Made by a program: the position numbers and the translations under genes. Of a stretch of 64,000 nt of DNA, positions 8,253 to 16,702 are shown in pieces (the stretch's first letter is position 1; the number at the start of each line of letters is the position of its first letter). This DNA comes from Liminaster sp045576355. GTDB taxonomy: Bacteria > Bacteroidota > Bacteroidia > Bacteroidales > UBA3663. Below the pieces are notes generated by a model that did not search any database, was not told the DNA's origin, and saw nothing but the letters and a program-made list of their open reading frames with translations. Location of the stretch: the NCBI GenBank assembly GCA_045576355.1, contig JAZNGG010000012.1, positions 1 through 64,000 of the forward strand. The letters run 5' to 3'.

Positions 8253-9260
8253 TTAATATGTCTGTAATTCAGTTAATAGTTGTTCTTTTTTGAGGATAGA
8301 AGAAGAAACATCCGGTAACACAGCAACAGCTTCTTGAGCCTTATCTTTCCACTTTTTTTCTCGTGTCGCAACATAAATATAGGTCAAAACAAAAGCTCGT
8401 TGATATCCACTCTTAATCAGAGATAAATCTTCTTGACAAAATTGCAGATACCGATCAGCCTCGTCCTTATTATCCAATACTGTATGGCTCATCAAAAGAA
8501 AAATATGAAGTTTACTTTGTGTATTAATAGTCTGAGTTTCTAATCTGCTCATTCTACAAATAAAGTTCTGTACCACAGAGAGATCATCAGAAGTCAATCC
8601 CGTAGGAGAATAATAATGCTTCATCGCTAACCTAATTTTTTCCATATAAGCATCAAATTTCTTATAAATATGCTTATTTCCTGAAGCGAAACTAATGATT
8701 TGTAAATATTGAGGTTCTATTTCTAACGTTGTTATAGCTAGTACATTAGTCAAATTTACGGCGACTCTTCCACCATCTTTACCTTGCTGACTGATAAGGA
8801 TTCCCTCCACTCCATTAAATCGTCCTCCAATAATACGAACTCTATCTCCTTTTTCCAACTCTGCCTGTGTTGGTTGGAAATAAGGCACATCATGTTCATA
8901 AAGAGAAGCTACTCGACGAAACATCTCCATTTCATGATCAGGAATGGTCTGATACTCAAATTTTCCTCCTAAAATACGAGGTTTATAGTAAGTCAAATTA
9001 GGATGTTTAATTTTAAACTCTCTTACTTGATCTAAAGTTGCCCTTATAAAAACAAAATTAGGCAACAAAGGCCGTTTTATGAGTTTTTCCTTTCCCCCAC
9101 GTTTTTCCATTTTATAATACATGGGTACAAAATAATCTATTGGCTCTATACCTTGTACTTTACGTCTTTGCACTTCAAGTGCTAAATCCGCCCGAGTTTC
9201 ATATTCAGCTTTATATGCGGTTAAAACATACCACATAACTTTTTGATTTTTCATACTCAT
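8253..9260 (-). CDS. UpxY-like NusG-family antiterminator with long C-terminal extension
   Basis: A 335-aa protein. Residues 8-115 are a NusG N-terminal (NGN) domain beginning 'MWYVLTAYKAEYETR' with 'FVPMYYKMEKRG' and 'KRPLLPNFVFIRA'. Residues 136-170 are a KOW motif (KGDRVRIIGGRFNGVEGIL). Classical UpxY proteins end at about 170-190 aa; here a further ~145 residues, mostly helical and rich in Leu/Gln/Lys, follow. UpxY proteins prevent premature termination in polysaccharide operons. This one is the last gene of the ileS operon, 10 bp after dacB, and not beside a capsule gene. Its target operon is unknown. Confidence 0.85.
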   Translation of the reverse strand: MSMKNQKVMWYVLTAYKAEYETRADLALEVQRRKVQGIEPIDYFVPMYYKMEKRGGKEKLIKRPLLPNFVFIRATLDQVREFKIKHPNLTYYKPRILGGKFEYQTIPDHEMEMFRRVASLYEHDVPYFQPTQAELEKGDRVRIIGGRFNGVEGILISQQGKDGGRVAVNLTNVLAITTLEIEPQYLQIISFASGNKHIYKKFDAYMEKIRLAMKHYYSPTGLTSDDLSVVQNFICRMSRLETQTINTQSKLHIFLLMSHTVLDNKDEADRYLQFCQEDLSLIKSGYQRAFVLTYIYVATREKKWKDKAQEAVAVLPDVSSSILKKEQLLTELQTY

Positions 9261-9270
9261 TGAAGATTGA

Positions 9271-10704
9271 CTATGGTATTAAATTTAATATTAGATTTTC
9301 AATCTTTTTTCTTATATAAGCGGTTTTTCCCTCATAGTTATTGACAATTACGGTCACCACATAAGTATGATGATCTCGTCCTTCAACATATCCAGCATAA
9401 GCAATTACCAATTTTGTCGTTCCACTTTTTAATCTGGCTTTTCCTTCTAAACGCGTCCCTTTTAGAAAATTCTTTACCGTCCCTTCTTTTCCTGCAATAG
9501 GAATAGACGTGTAAAAAGCATTATTGTTATAAGCAGAAACAAGTAACTGAGACATAAATCGAGGTGTAATACGATTGGTTGGGGCCAAACCACACCCATC
9601 ATAAATTTTTACACCTCTACAATCGTATCCCTGTTTTATACAATAATTATGTAAAGCATCTAACGCTGTAGAATAAGTCTGTAATTCCGTCGATAAAGAA
9701 GAGCATTTTCCTAAAGTATTTAAAAGACTCTCTGCTAATAGGTTTTGACTTATTTCATTAGTAATTTTTGCCACATAATCCAAAGATTCAGATTGGTAAA
9801 TATGTAATAATTTCCAATCTCCTTTATCATCATTCTTATTATTCAATTCTTTTTCAATCCAACATTGAGGAGGTCCATCAATTCTGATCCCTAAAGTTTG
9901 TGTTAGAGATTGGGCCAAAAAGAGTGGTGGATTAGGAATATCACCCCAAATAGTGAATGTAGAAGAACGATGGGGAACAGCCCCAAATAAAGAGCGTTGC
10001 ATCCCTAATGGAGGTCCATATAGGTATGCACTATCAGATAAAGAAGAATAATTAGATAAATAGTTTTTAATCTCTAGCCCTGCGACTTCAGGGTTTATCC
10101 CTTTAATCGTAGGACGAGTTTGAGGATGAGATGTATCGAGGATTAAACTATAACGATTAAGATGATAATTCAGAGCATAGTGACCTGCAGCATAATAATT
10201 GCCCATATCTTCCCAAGTCCAATCGGGAGAAATACCTGTCCCTTGTTGGGAACGGGCATCAGCAATAATACTTCCAGAGATACTACGAATTCCATTTTTT
10301 TGTAATACAGAAAATAAAGTATCTTTAAAAGCATCTTTTCCAAATAAAGATTTCTCACTCCCCATCAATGCGTCTCCTTGCCCACATATTATTATATCCC
10401 CATGCAAAACTCCTTGATCATCAATTACACCTCTACGATAAATCTCTGTTTTTATTTTATAATCCGCCCCACAAATATTTAGCGCAGCAGACGTTGTTAA
10501 CAATTTCTGAATCGATGCAGGTACAAATGCTTTTTCCGCATCATTGCTGTATATTATAGTAGAAGAAATATTGGTTTTCGCCTCATCAGAATCTATACGA
10601 ACGACCTCTATACCAACAGTAGCAGGAGATAAAGCTGAATCAGAAAGCCACTGTTGAAACCATGTCGGCATTACAAAAAATATCAGACAAAAAATATTCA
10701 TCAT
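9271..10704 (-). CDS. dacB: D-alanyl-D-alanine carboxypeptidase/endopeptidase (PBP4, S13)
   Basis: A 477-aa periplasmic low-molecular-weight penicillin-binding protein that trims or cleaves peptidoglycan cross-links. The S13 motifs are visible: SxxK as SIQK at residues 64-67, SxN as SQN in 'ITNEISQNLLAE', and K[ST]G as KSG in 'ARLKSGTTKL'. The hydrophobic N-terminus is a signal peptide. The start overlaps the DUF4296 gene stop (ATGA overlap of 4 bp), implying translational coupling. Gene order with lspA and ileS suggests a constitutive housekeeping operon. Confidence 0.93.
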   Translation of the reverse strand: MMNIFCLIFFVMPTWFQQWLSDSALSPATVGIEVVRIDSDEAKTNISSTIIYSNDAEKAFVPASIQKLLTTSAALNICGADYKIKTEIYRRGVIDDQGVLHGDIIICGQGDALMGSEKSLFGKDAFKDTLFSVLQKNGIRSISGSIIADARSQQGTGISPDWTWEDMGNYYAAGHYALNYHLNRYSLILDTSHPQTRPTIKGINPEVAGLEIKNYLSNYSSLSDSAYLYGPPLGMQRSLFGAVPHRSSTFTIWGDIPNPPLFLAQSLTQTLGIRIDGPPQCWIEKELNNKNDDKGDWKLLHIYQSESLDYVAKITNEISQNLLAESLLNTLGKCSSLSTELQTYSTALDALHNYCIKQGYDCRGVKIYDGCGLAPTNRITPRFMSQLLVSAYNNNAFYTSIPIAGKEGTVKNFLKGTRLEGKARLKSGTTKLVIAYAGYVEGRDHHTYVVTVIVNNYEGKTAYIRKKIENLILNLIP

Positions 10705-11459
10705 GGATGATATCTATAGAGATGTTGGTCATATATAAATGTGGGGGTACATATTTCTGAAGGCTTATCAGATAAAAGTACAAAAGAGCCCATAACCAAT
10801 TTAGGGTTTAGATTTATCCTTTCTCTCAAAGAAACTATAGCTAACGTATCTGATCTAAAAACCTGACAGATCGTTTGAAGACTTTCATCGTCATAAAGCA
10901 TGCTTAATGTAGCTATACCATAGCAATGAGAAGGAAGAGCTGATACAACAAATTGCCACGCAAGACTATCTCCAGCCCAATAATTACTATCTGTCGGTAT
11001 CTCAAATCGATAGACAGAGTTAAACGAAGTTAAGTCAAGACTCGTATAACGATGCTGAAAAGGCCAAACATCCAAAGAGTCCCCATTTTCTGAAACTGAT
11101 ATATAATTGAGTTGTTGTTTTCGTTCTGATAACAATTCTGATTCAAGAGCTAAACGCTCTTGTACTCGCTCATAAACACGGATAAACTGCTTTAGGTTTT
11201 GACTATACCAAACCAAAGAGCTATCATAGATACTTTTGCTCACTCCATGACGAACATAAACAGAAGCCATTAGAGCCTTTCTAGAATCATCATCCTTGAA
11301 CTGAAGACTTTGTACATCCAAAACACCTTCTGTTTTATGAATATCAACAAGAAGCTCAACCATATCATCTGGTGCAATTACGGAATCCGGACGCTGAACA
11401 CAGCTAGTAAGAATCCAAGAAATCAAAATAAACAATAAAAGAGATTTTAGCAATTTCAT
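10701..11459 (-). CDS. DUF4296 lipoprotein
   Basis: A 252-aa lipoprotein with lipobox ILTSC (Cys20). Residues 25-115 match the DUF4296 pattern of Bacteroidetes ('DDMVELLVDIHKTEGVLD', 'VYVRHGVSKSIYDSSLVWYSQNLKQF', 'ERVQERL'), an all-helical module. The remainder to 252 is a beta-rich region with no recognised domain. The gene is coupled to dacB by a 4-bp overlap and lies 81 bp after lspA. It is commonly found next to lspA/dksA in this phylum. Its function is unknown; an envelope role is inferred from its anchor and neighbours. Confidence 0.85.
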   Translation of the reverse strand: MKLLKSLLLFILISWILTSCVQRPDSVIAPDDMVELLVDIHKTEGVLDVQSLQFKDDDSRKALMASVYVRHGVSKSIYDSSLVWYSQNLKQFIRVYERVQERLALESELLSERKQQLNYISVSENGDSLDVWPFQHRYTSLDLTSFNSVYRFEIPTDSNYWAGDSLAWQFVVSALPSHCYGIATLSMLYDDESLQTICQVFRSDTLAIVSLRERINLNPKLVMGSFVLLSDKPSEICTPTFIYDQHLYRYHP

Positions 11460-11540
11460 CCTTTCAAAACAAATTATTCCTACAATCAGATTCTATTAAC
11501 AATGTCTTTAGTAAATCATTATCGAAACTATGCTGTATAA

Positions 11541-12269
11541 TCAATGCTTTATCCTCCCCAATGATAGAACATTTTCCCAAAGAGATATAAAAGACTTTGC
11601 ATAAAATAAAGCAATCATTCCTACACCTATACAAATTGCGGAGTCTGCAATATTAAATATAGGTTCAAAGAATCTAAAGGGCTCATCGCTACATGGCAAC
11701 CAAGAAGGCCATTGAAAAGCAAATGAACCACAATCAATTATCTCTCCTCTATGAGGGAAATAATCGGGCCAATTAAACTCAACTAAAGGAAAATAAAGCA
11801 TATCTACTACTCTACCTTTAAACCAAGGAGCATACCCTTCTACTCCATTGCCTGCCCATTGAGCAATATGACCAAAACTATCTGTAAACCAACGACCATA
11901 AAAGACGCAATCAATAATATTACCGAAAGCGCCAGAAACAACCAAGGACAAAGCCACAACTAACCCTGTTTGTACCCTCATACGGCATGCCTTATAAAGA
12001 ATATATATCAAAAACAGAACTGCAAAAACTCTAAATGCAGTCAAGAAGTACTTACTCCCCAACTCCATACCGAAAGCCATTCCGTTATTCTCTATAAAAG
12101 CAATATAGAACCAAGAAAACACTTCTACACTCTCCCGATAAAGAAAATGTAGTTTTACATAAATCTTCGACCATTGGTCGACAAATAAAACAAGGAGTAT
12201 GGTTAAAACAGCCCATACTCCTAAATAATTTTTCTGAGTATTGTGTTTAATCACATTATAAACGTTCAA
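11541..12269 (-). CDS. lspA: lipoprotein signal peptidase (signal peptidase II), non-ATG start
   Basis: A 242-aa integral inner-membrane aspartyl protease that cleaves prolipoproteins before the lipidated Cys. Transmembrane segments lie near 17-35, 75-95, 105-125 and 205-225. The catalytic Asp pair is in 'GAFGNIIDCVFYG' and 'FNIADSAICIG', and 'ENNGMAFGM' is the conserved substrate-site motif. It is longer than E. coli LspA (164 aa) because of a Bacteroidetes-type loop between helices 3 and 4. No ATG is available: the frame opens with TTG directly abutting the dksA-like stop, or GTG five codons later, so it is probably translated by coupling. Confidence 0.93.
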   Translation of the reverse strand: MNVYNVIKHNTQKNYLGVWAVLTILLVLFVDQWSKIYVKLHFLYRESVEVFSWFYIAFIENNGMAFGMELGSKYFLTAFRVFAVLFLIYILYKACRMRVQTGLVVALSLVVSGAFGNIIDCVFYGRWFTDSFGHIAQWAGNGVEGYAPWFKGRVVDMLYFPLVEFNWPDYFPHRGEIIDCGSFAFQWPSWLPCSDEPFRFFEPIFNIADSAICIGVGMIALFYAKSFISLWENVLSLGRIKH

Positions 12270-12647
12270 TTATCTACGCTTTTCTTTAGCCTCTACACTA
12301 AGTGTGGCATGAGGAACAGCACGCAATCGCTCTTTCGGGATCAATTTTCCCGTCTCTCGACAGATCCCATAAGTTTTATTTTCGATGCGTACTAATGCTC
12401 CTTGAAGTCCCTTAATAAATTTTTGGAGACGAGAGGCCATTAAACCAGCCTCTTCTCTATTAAGAGCTTCATGTCCATCTTCCATATTTTTAAACGTTGG
12501 TGCTGTATCTGAATCACCATTGTTTCCATTAGACAACTGCGCACGAAGATGACTATATTCTTCATTTGCTTTTTCCAATTTCTCAAGAATCAAAGCCTTG
12601 AATTCGGCCAATTCTTCATCGGAATAACGTAATTTTTCGTCTGCCAT
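12270..12647 (-). CDS. TraR/DksA family protein with degenerate zinc finger
   Basis: A 125-aa DksA-like protein. Residues 5-65 are a coiled-coil hairpin (many Glu/Lys/Leu), and residues 88-120 follow the DksA C-terminal pattern 'YGICRETGKLIPKERLRAVPHA'. Only one of the four zinc-ligand cysteines remains; the others are Thr, Ser and Ala-region residues (CRET..., ATLSVEAK). By family knowledge the protein binds the RNA polymerase secondary channel and tunes initiation. It sits between ileS (33 bp) and lspA (0 bp). Confidence 0.9.
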   Translation of the reverse strand: MADEKLRYSDEELAEFKALILEKLEKANEEYSHLRAQLSNGNNGDSDTAPTFKNMEDGHEALNREEAGLMASRLQKFIKGLQGALVRIENKTYGICRETGKLIPKERLRAVPHATLSVEAKEKRR

Positions 12648-12680
12648 AGTTAGATAAATTTAAGGATTTTTATATGTATA

Positions 12681-15600
12681 TTATTTTTCAATTATTGCTC
12701 GTATAGAATAACCATCCATATCCAGAGACACAGCTTCTTCTGGCAAAATATTAACAATTTCAATATTATATGCTAATACCTGAGAGGAAATATAGTCACC
12801 AAAACGATGAACAGCGGCGTCTGTTTCCGGATTACTCTGTAATTTGATATTTATACGATCTGTAATTTCGAATCCATTTGTCTTGCGGAGATTCTGTATT
12901 CTTTTTACAAGCTCTCGAGCAGTACCTTCGCACTTCAATTCTTCGGTAATGGTAACATCAAGAGCCACTGTAACTCGTCCCTCGTTAGCAACAACCCAAC
13001 CGGGCATATCCTCTGAAATAATTTCAACATCAGATGTTAAGACCTCTACATTTTGTCCTTCAATCACAAGAGCCAACTTACTATTTTGCTCCAATAATGC
13101 TATCTCTTTTTGAGACAATCCGGCGAGACAAGCGGCTAAACTCTTCATCAGTTTTCCATAGCGCTTACCAAGTTCTCTAAAATTTGGTTTCACTCGCTTC
13201 ACTAGAACATGAGCCGTAGCATCTGCAATCTTCAGTTCCTTAACATTCACTTCGCTTAAAATTAAATTCTTGACCGACTCAATATCAGCCTGCTGCTCAG
13301 CATCTACTGCGGGGAACATCAAGGTTTGCAAAGGTTGACGTACGATAATCTTAGCATTCTTTCGGAGAGAAAGCACCATAGAAGATACCGTCTGCGCCAA
13401 TTGCATTTTTCGTTCTAAAGAAGCATTGATTAAAGATGTTATTGATTTGGGGAACTTTGCCAAATGGACAGAAACGTAATTTTCTCGACCACTTACTGTA
13501 ATAAGATCCAAATAAAGTTTATCGGCATAGAATGGAGCGATAGGAGCCATCAATTTAGCAATCGTTTCAAGACATGTATAAAGTGTCTGATAAGCAGCTA
13601 ATTTATCAGATGTCATTTCACCTCCCCAGAAACGTTTACGATTGAGACGGACATACCAATTAGAGAGATTGTCACTCACAAATTCCTGTATCAAACGACC
13701 GGCTTGTGTCGGTTCATAATTATTATAATTATCTTCAACCTCTTGAATCAATGTATTAAGTAAGGAAATAATCCATCGATCAATTTCCGGCCTCACTTCG
13801 ATCGGCACTTCAGGCTCAGCACCTGTAAAACCATCAACATTAGCATAAAGGGCAAAGAAAGAGTATGTATTATAAAGGGTGCCGAAAAACTTACGTCGAA
13901 CCTCCTCAACACCCTCCGGATCAAACTTCAAATTATCCCAGGGAGAAGCATTTGTCAGCATATACCAACGTAAAGGATCTGAACCATATTGCTCAATTGC
14001 GGCAAATGGATCTATGGCATTACCTTTACGTTTGGACATTTTCTCTCCTTTCTTATCAAGAACCAAACCATTGGAGATTACTGCCTTATAAGCAACACTA
14101 TCAAAAATCATTGTTGCCAAAGCATGAAGCGTGAAAAACCAACCACGAGTTTGATCAACACCCTCTGCAATAAAATCAGCAGGATAACAGAGACGAGCAT
14201 CTAATTCTTCCTTGTTCTCAAACGGATAATGCACCTGAGCATAAGGCATGGCACCAGAGTCAAACCATACATCGATCAAGTCACTCTCACGCTTCATAGG
14301 ATGTCCAGAATCAGAAACTAGCACAAAATCATCGACGAAAGGTCTATGCAGATCAATTTTATCATAGTTTTCTTGAGTCATCACACCCGGGATAAAACCG
14401 GATTTCTTCCATGGGTTTTCAGACATAAATCCGTGTTCCACAGATTTCTCCATCTCAGCATAAAGTTCCTCACAACTTCCAATACAAATTTCCTCGCGAG
14501 TATCTCTATTACGCCATATAGGAAGAGGTGTTCCCCAATAACGAGATCTACTAAGATTCCAATCATTAAGATTCTCCAACCACTTGCCGAAACGACCTGT
14601 TCCTGTAGATTCTGGCTTCCAATTGATTGTCTTATTCAATTCAATCATTCGATCTCGACACGCTGTTGAACGGATAAACCAAGAGTCAAGGGGATAATAA
14701 AGTACAGGCTTATCTGTGCGCCAACAATGAGGATAATTATGGACATGCTTTTCGATCTTAAATGCCAAACCAGCTGCTTTCAACTCTAAACAAAGTACAA
14801 TATTTAAATCCTCATCCTTAGCAGCAGCGACCTCATCAAACTTATTATCTACATTATATTTAGGAGAATAAGCATTCTTGACATAATCTCCCGCATGCTT
14901 TGAATATAACTCAGTATGAACACATGCTTTAACAAACTCATCGGCACATTCATCTAATGTATAGTATTTTCCCGTCATGTCCACCATCGGACGAGTCTCT
15001 CCCATCTTGTTTATCATAAACAATGAAGGGATGTTTGCAGCTTTAGCCACCTTGGCATCATCAGCTCCAAATGTTGGTGCAATATGAACTATACCAGTTC
15101 CATCCTCTGTCGTAACATAATCACCAGGTATCACGCGAAAAGCACATTCGGCAAGATCTACAAAACGATCATTTCCAACAGAAAATACTTTCTCTGGATG
15201 CTCTAAAGCATAACTCTTCACATATTCTGCAGACAGATCATCCAACTTTTCTAAAGGATTAACCCAAGGCATCAGTTGTTCATACTGCATTCCTACTAAT
15301 TCATGACCTTTATATTCGCCGACAATGCGATAAGGAATAACCTTATCACCCGGCTTAAAATCGTCCATTGGTTTTTCGGCTCCTTCTGCTTTTAAATAGG
15401 CATTCAAACGCGCCTTTGCCATAACCAATGTTAATTTATCTGCATTGTACGGATTATATGTTTGAACAGCTACATAATCTATATTCGGACCGACACAAAG
15501 AGCTGTATTAGAGGGGAATGTCCATGGAGTTGTAGTCCATGCTAAGAAGCAAGGGGCTCCCCAACCTGTCATCTCCTCTCGAGGATTAAGCATACGAAAA

Positions 15601-16235
15601 ACACCTGTAATCGTAGTATCTTTTACATCCCGATAACAACCTGGCTGATTTAATTCATGACTTGAAAGGCCTGTTCCAGCAGCAGGAGAATAAGGTTGAA
15701 TCGTATATCCTTTATAAAGCAACCCCTTATTATAAAGTTGCTTTAGCATCCACCACAAAGTTTCAATGTAACGATTATCATAAGTGATATAAGGATTTTC
15801 AAGATCTACCCAATAACCCATTTTATGTGTAAGATCTGTCCATTCCTTTGTATATTTCATAACATCCTTACGACAGGTAGCATTATAATCAGCCACAGTA
15901 ATCTTCTTACCAATGTCTTCTTTGGTAATACCTAAACTTTTTTCAACGCCTAATTCAACCGGTAATCCATGTGTATCCCAACCTGCCTTACGTTTAACTT
16001 GGTAACCAGACATTGTTTTAAAACGACAAAAAATATCCTTAATAGATCGAGCCATTACATGATGTATACCAGGCATACCATTAGCAGACGGAGGCCCTTC
16101 AAAAAATACAAAAGATGGACATCCCTCACGAGTTGTCATACTTTTCTCGAACACTTGTTGTTCATCCCATTGAGCAAGGACCTCATTGTTAATCTCAGAA
16201 AGATTAAACTTATTATACTCTGCAAATTTTTTCAT
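12681..16235 (-). CDS. ileS: isoleucyl-tRNA synthetase
   Basis: A 1184-aa cytoplasmic class I synthetase charging tRNA-Ile. The HIGH-type motif is GIHH at residues 56-59 within PPSANGMPGIHHVMAR. KMSKR appears in KKGEKMSKRKGNAIDPF. The CP1 editing domain is present ('FLAWTTTPWTFPSNTALCVG', 'GTGIVHIAPTFGADD'). The C-terminal third is the anticodon-binding fold plus an extended domain of the eukaryote-like/type 2 IleRS class (over 1000 aa), usual in Bacteroidetes. It is the first gene of the operon and has a consensus promoter upstream. Confidence 0.97.
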   Translation of the reverse strand: MKKFAEYNKFNLSEINNEVLAQWDEQQVFEKSMTTREGCPSFVFFEGPPSANGMPGIHHVMARSIKDIFCRFKTMSGYQVKRKAGWDTHGLPVELGVEKSLGITKEDIGKKITVADYNATCRKDVMKYTKEWTDLTHKMGYWVDLENPYITYDNRYIETLWWMLKQLYNKGLLYKGYTIQPYSPAAGTGLSSHELNQPGCYRDVKDTTITGVFRMLNPREEMTGWGAPCFLAWTTTPWTFPSNTALCVGPNIDYVAVQTYNPYNADKLTLVMAKARLNAYLKAEGAEKPMDDFKPGDKVIPYRIVGEYKGHELVGMQYEQLMPWVNPLEKLDDLSAEYVKSYALEHPEKVFSVGNDRFVDLAECAFRVIPGDYVTTEDGTGIVHIAPTFGADDAKVAKAANIPSLFMINKMGETRPMVDMTGKYYTLDECADEFVKACVHTELYSKHAGDYVKNAYSPKYNVDNKFDEVAAAKDEDLNIVLCLELKAAGLAFKIEKHVHNYPHCWRTDKPVLYYPLDSWFIRSTACRDRMIELNKTINWKPESTGTGRFGKWLENLNDWNLSRSRYWGTPLPIWRNRDTREEICIGSCEELYAEMEKSVEHGFMSENPWKKSGFIPGVMTQENYDKIDLHRPFVDDFVLVSDSGHPMKRESDLIDVWFDSGAMPYAQVHYPFENKEELDARLCYPADFIAEGVDQTRGWFFTLHALATMIFDSVAYKAVISNGLVLDKKGEKMSKRKGNAIDPFAAIEQYGSDPLRWYMLTNASPWDNLKFDPEGVEEVRRKFFGTLYNTYSFFALYANVDGFTGAEPEVPIEVRPEIDRWIISLLNTLIQEVEDNYNNYEPTQAGRLIQEFVSDNLSNWYVRLNRKRFWGGEMTSDKLAAYQTLYTCLETIAKLMAPIAPFYADKLYLDLITVSGRENYVSVHLAKFPKSITSLINASLERKMQLAQTVSSMVLSLRKNAKIIVRQPLQTLMFPAVDAEQQADIESVKNLILSEVNVKELKIADATAHVLVKRVKPNFRELGKRYGKLMKSLAACLAGLSQKEIALLEQNSKLALVIEGQNVEVLTSDVEIISEDMPGWVVANEGRVTVALDVTITEELKCEGTARELVKRIQNLRKTNGFEITDRINIKLQSNPETDAAVHRFGDYISSQVLAYNIEIVNILPEEAVSLDMDGYSIRAIIEK

Positions 16236-16292
16236 TTCTTTCTAATCCAACGTTAAACGTTAAAACAGCCTTATATTTATATAATTTGGCTG

Positions 16293-16324
16293 CGAAGATA
16301 GAAATAAATGAAGATATATGCAAA
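16293..16324 (-). promoter_or_regulatory. promoter of the ileS operon
   Basis: Minus strand: -7 TATCTTCG (16293-16300, one mismatch to TAnnTTTG) and -33 TTTG (16321-16324) separated by 20 bp, 58 bp before the ileS start. Nothing else is recognised between here and 16579. Confidence 0.75.
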
Positions 16325-16579
16325 TAAGAGAACGCAATTTTACTTTTTTTACTCATTCTACAACGATTTTATCGACTACTAAGAAGTGTAATTTCTCTAC
16401 TTAACACGACAAAGATCTATTGTTATATACGACTACGAATAGTGCAAGAAGACTTATTTCTAAACCAAATACTCTGTAATTCTTTTGCTCTATTTTTTTT
16501 TAAGAAATTTCATATTTTTACAAAAACAAACCCTCTCCACTCTATATTATGTTGAAAAAAACTAAATTGGAATACTTAA

Positions 16580-16611
16580 TTTGGTCAAATAAAATAAAAT
16601 TAGTATTTTTG
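16580..16611 (+). promoter_or_regulatory. promoter of the C10 protease gene
   Basis: TTTG (16580-16583), a 20-bp spacer, then TATTTTTG (16604-16611), both fitting the Bacteroidetes consensus. The leader to the ATG is about 85 nt and contains a run of AAT triplets (16643-16657). Confidence 0.8.
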
Positions 16612-16702
16612 GCAACTAAAATCCACGGATAGACGTGGAAAACAATAATAATAATAACGTGTAAGGCTAAAGCGTAATATAATAAACTAAAATAAATTCA
16701 TA

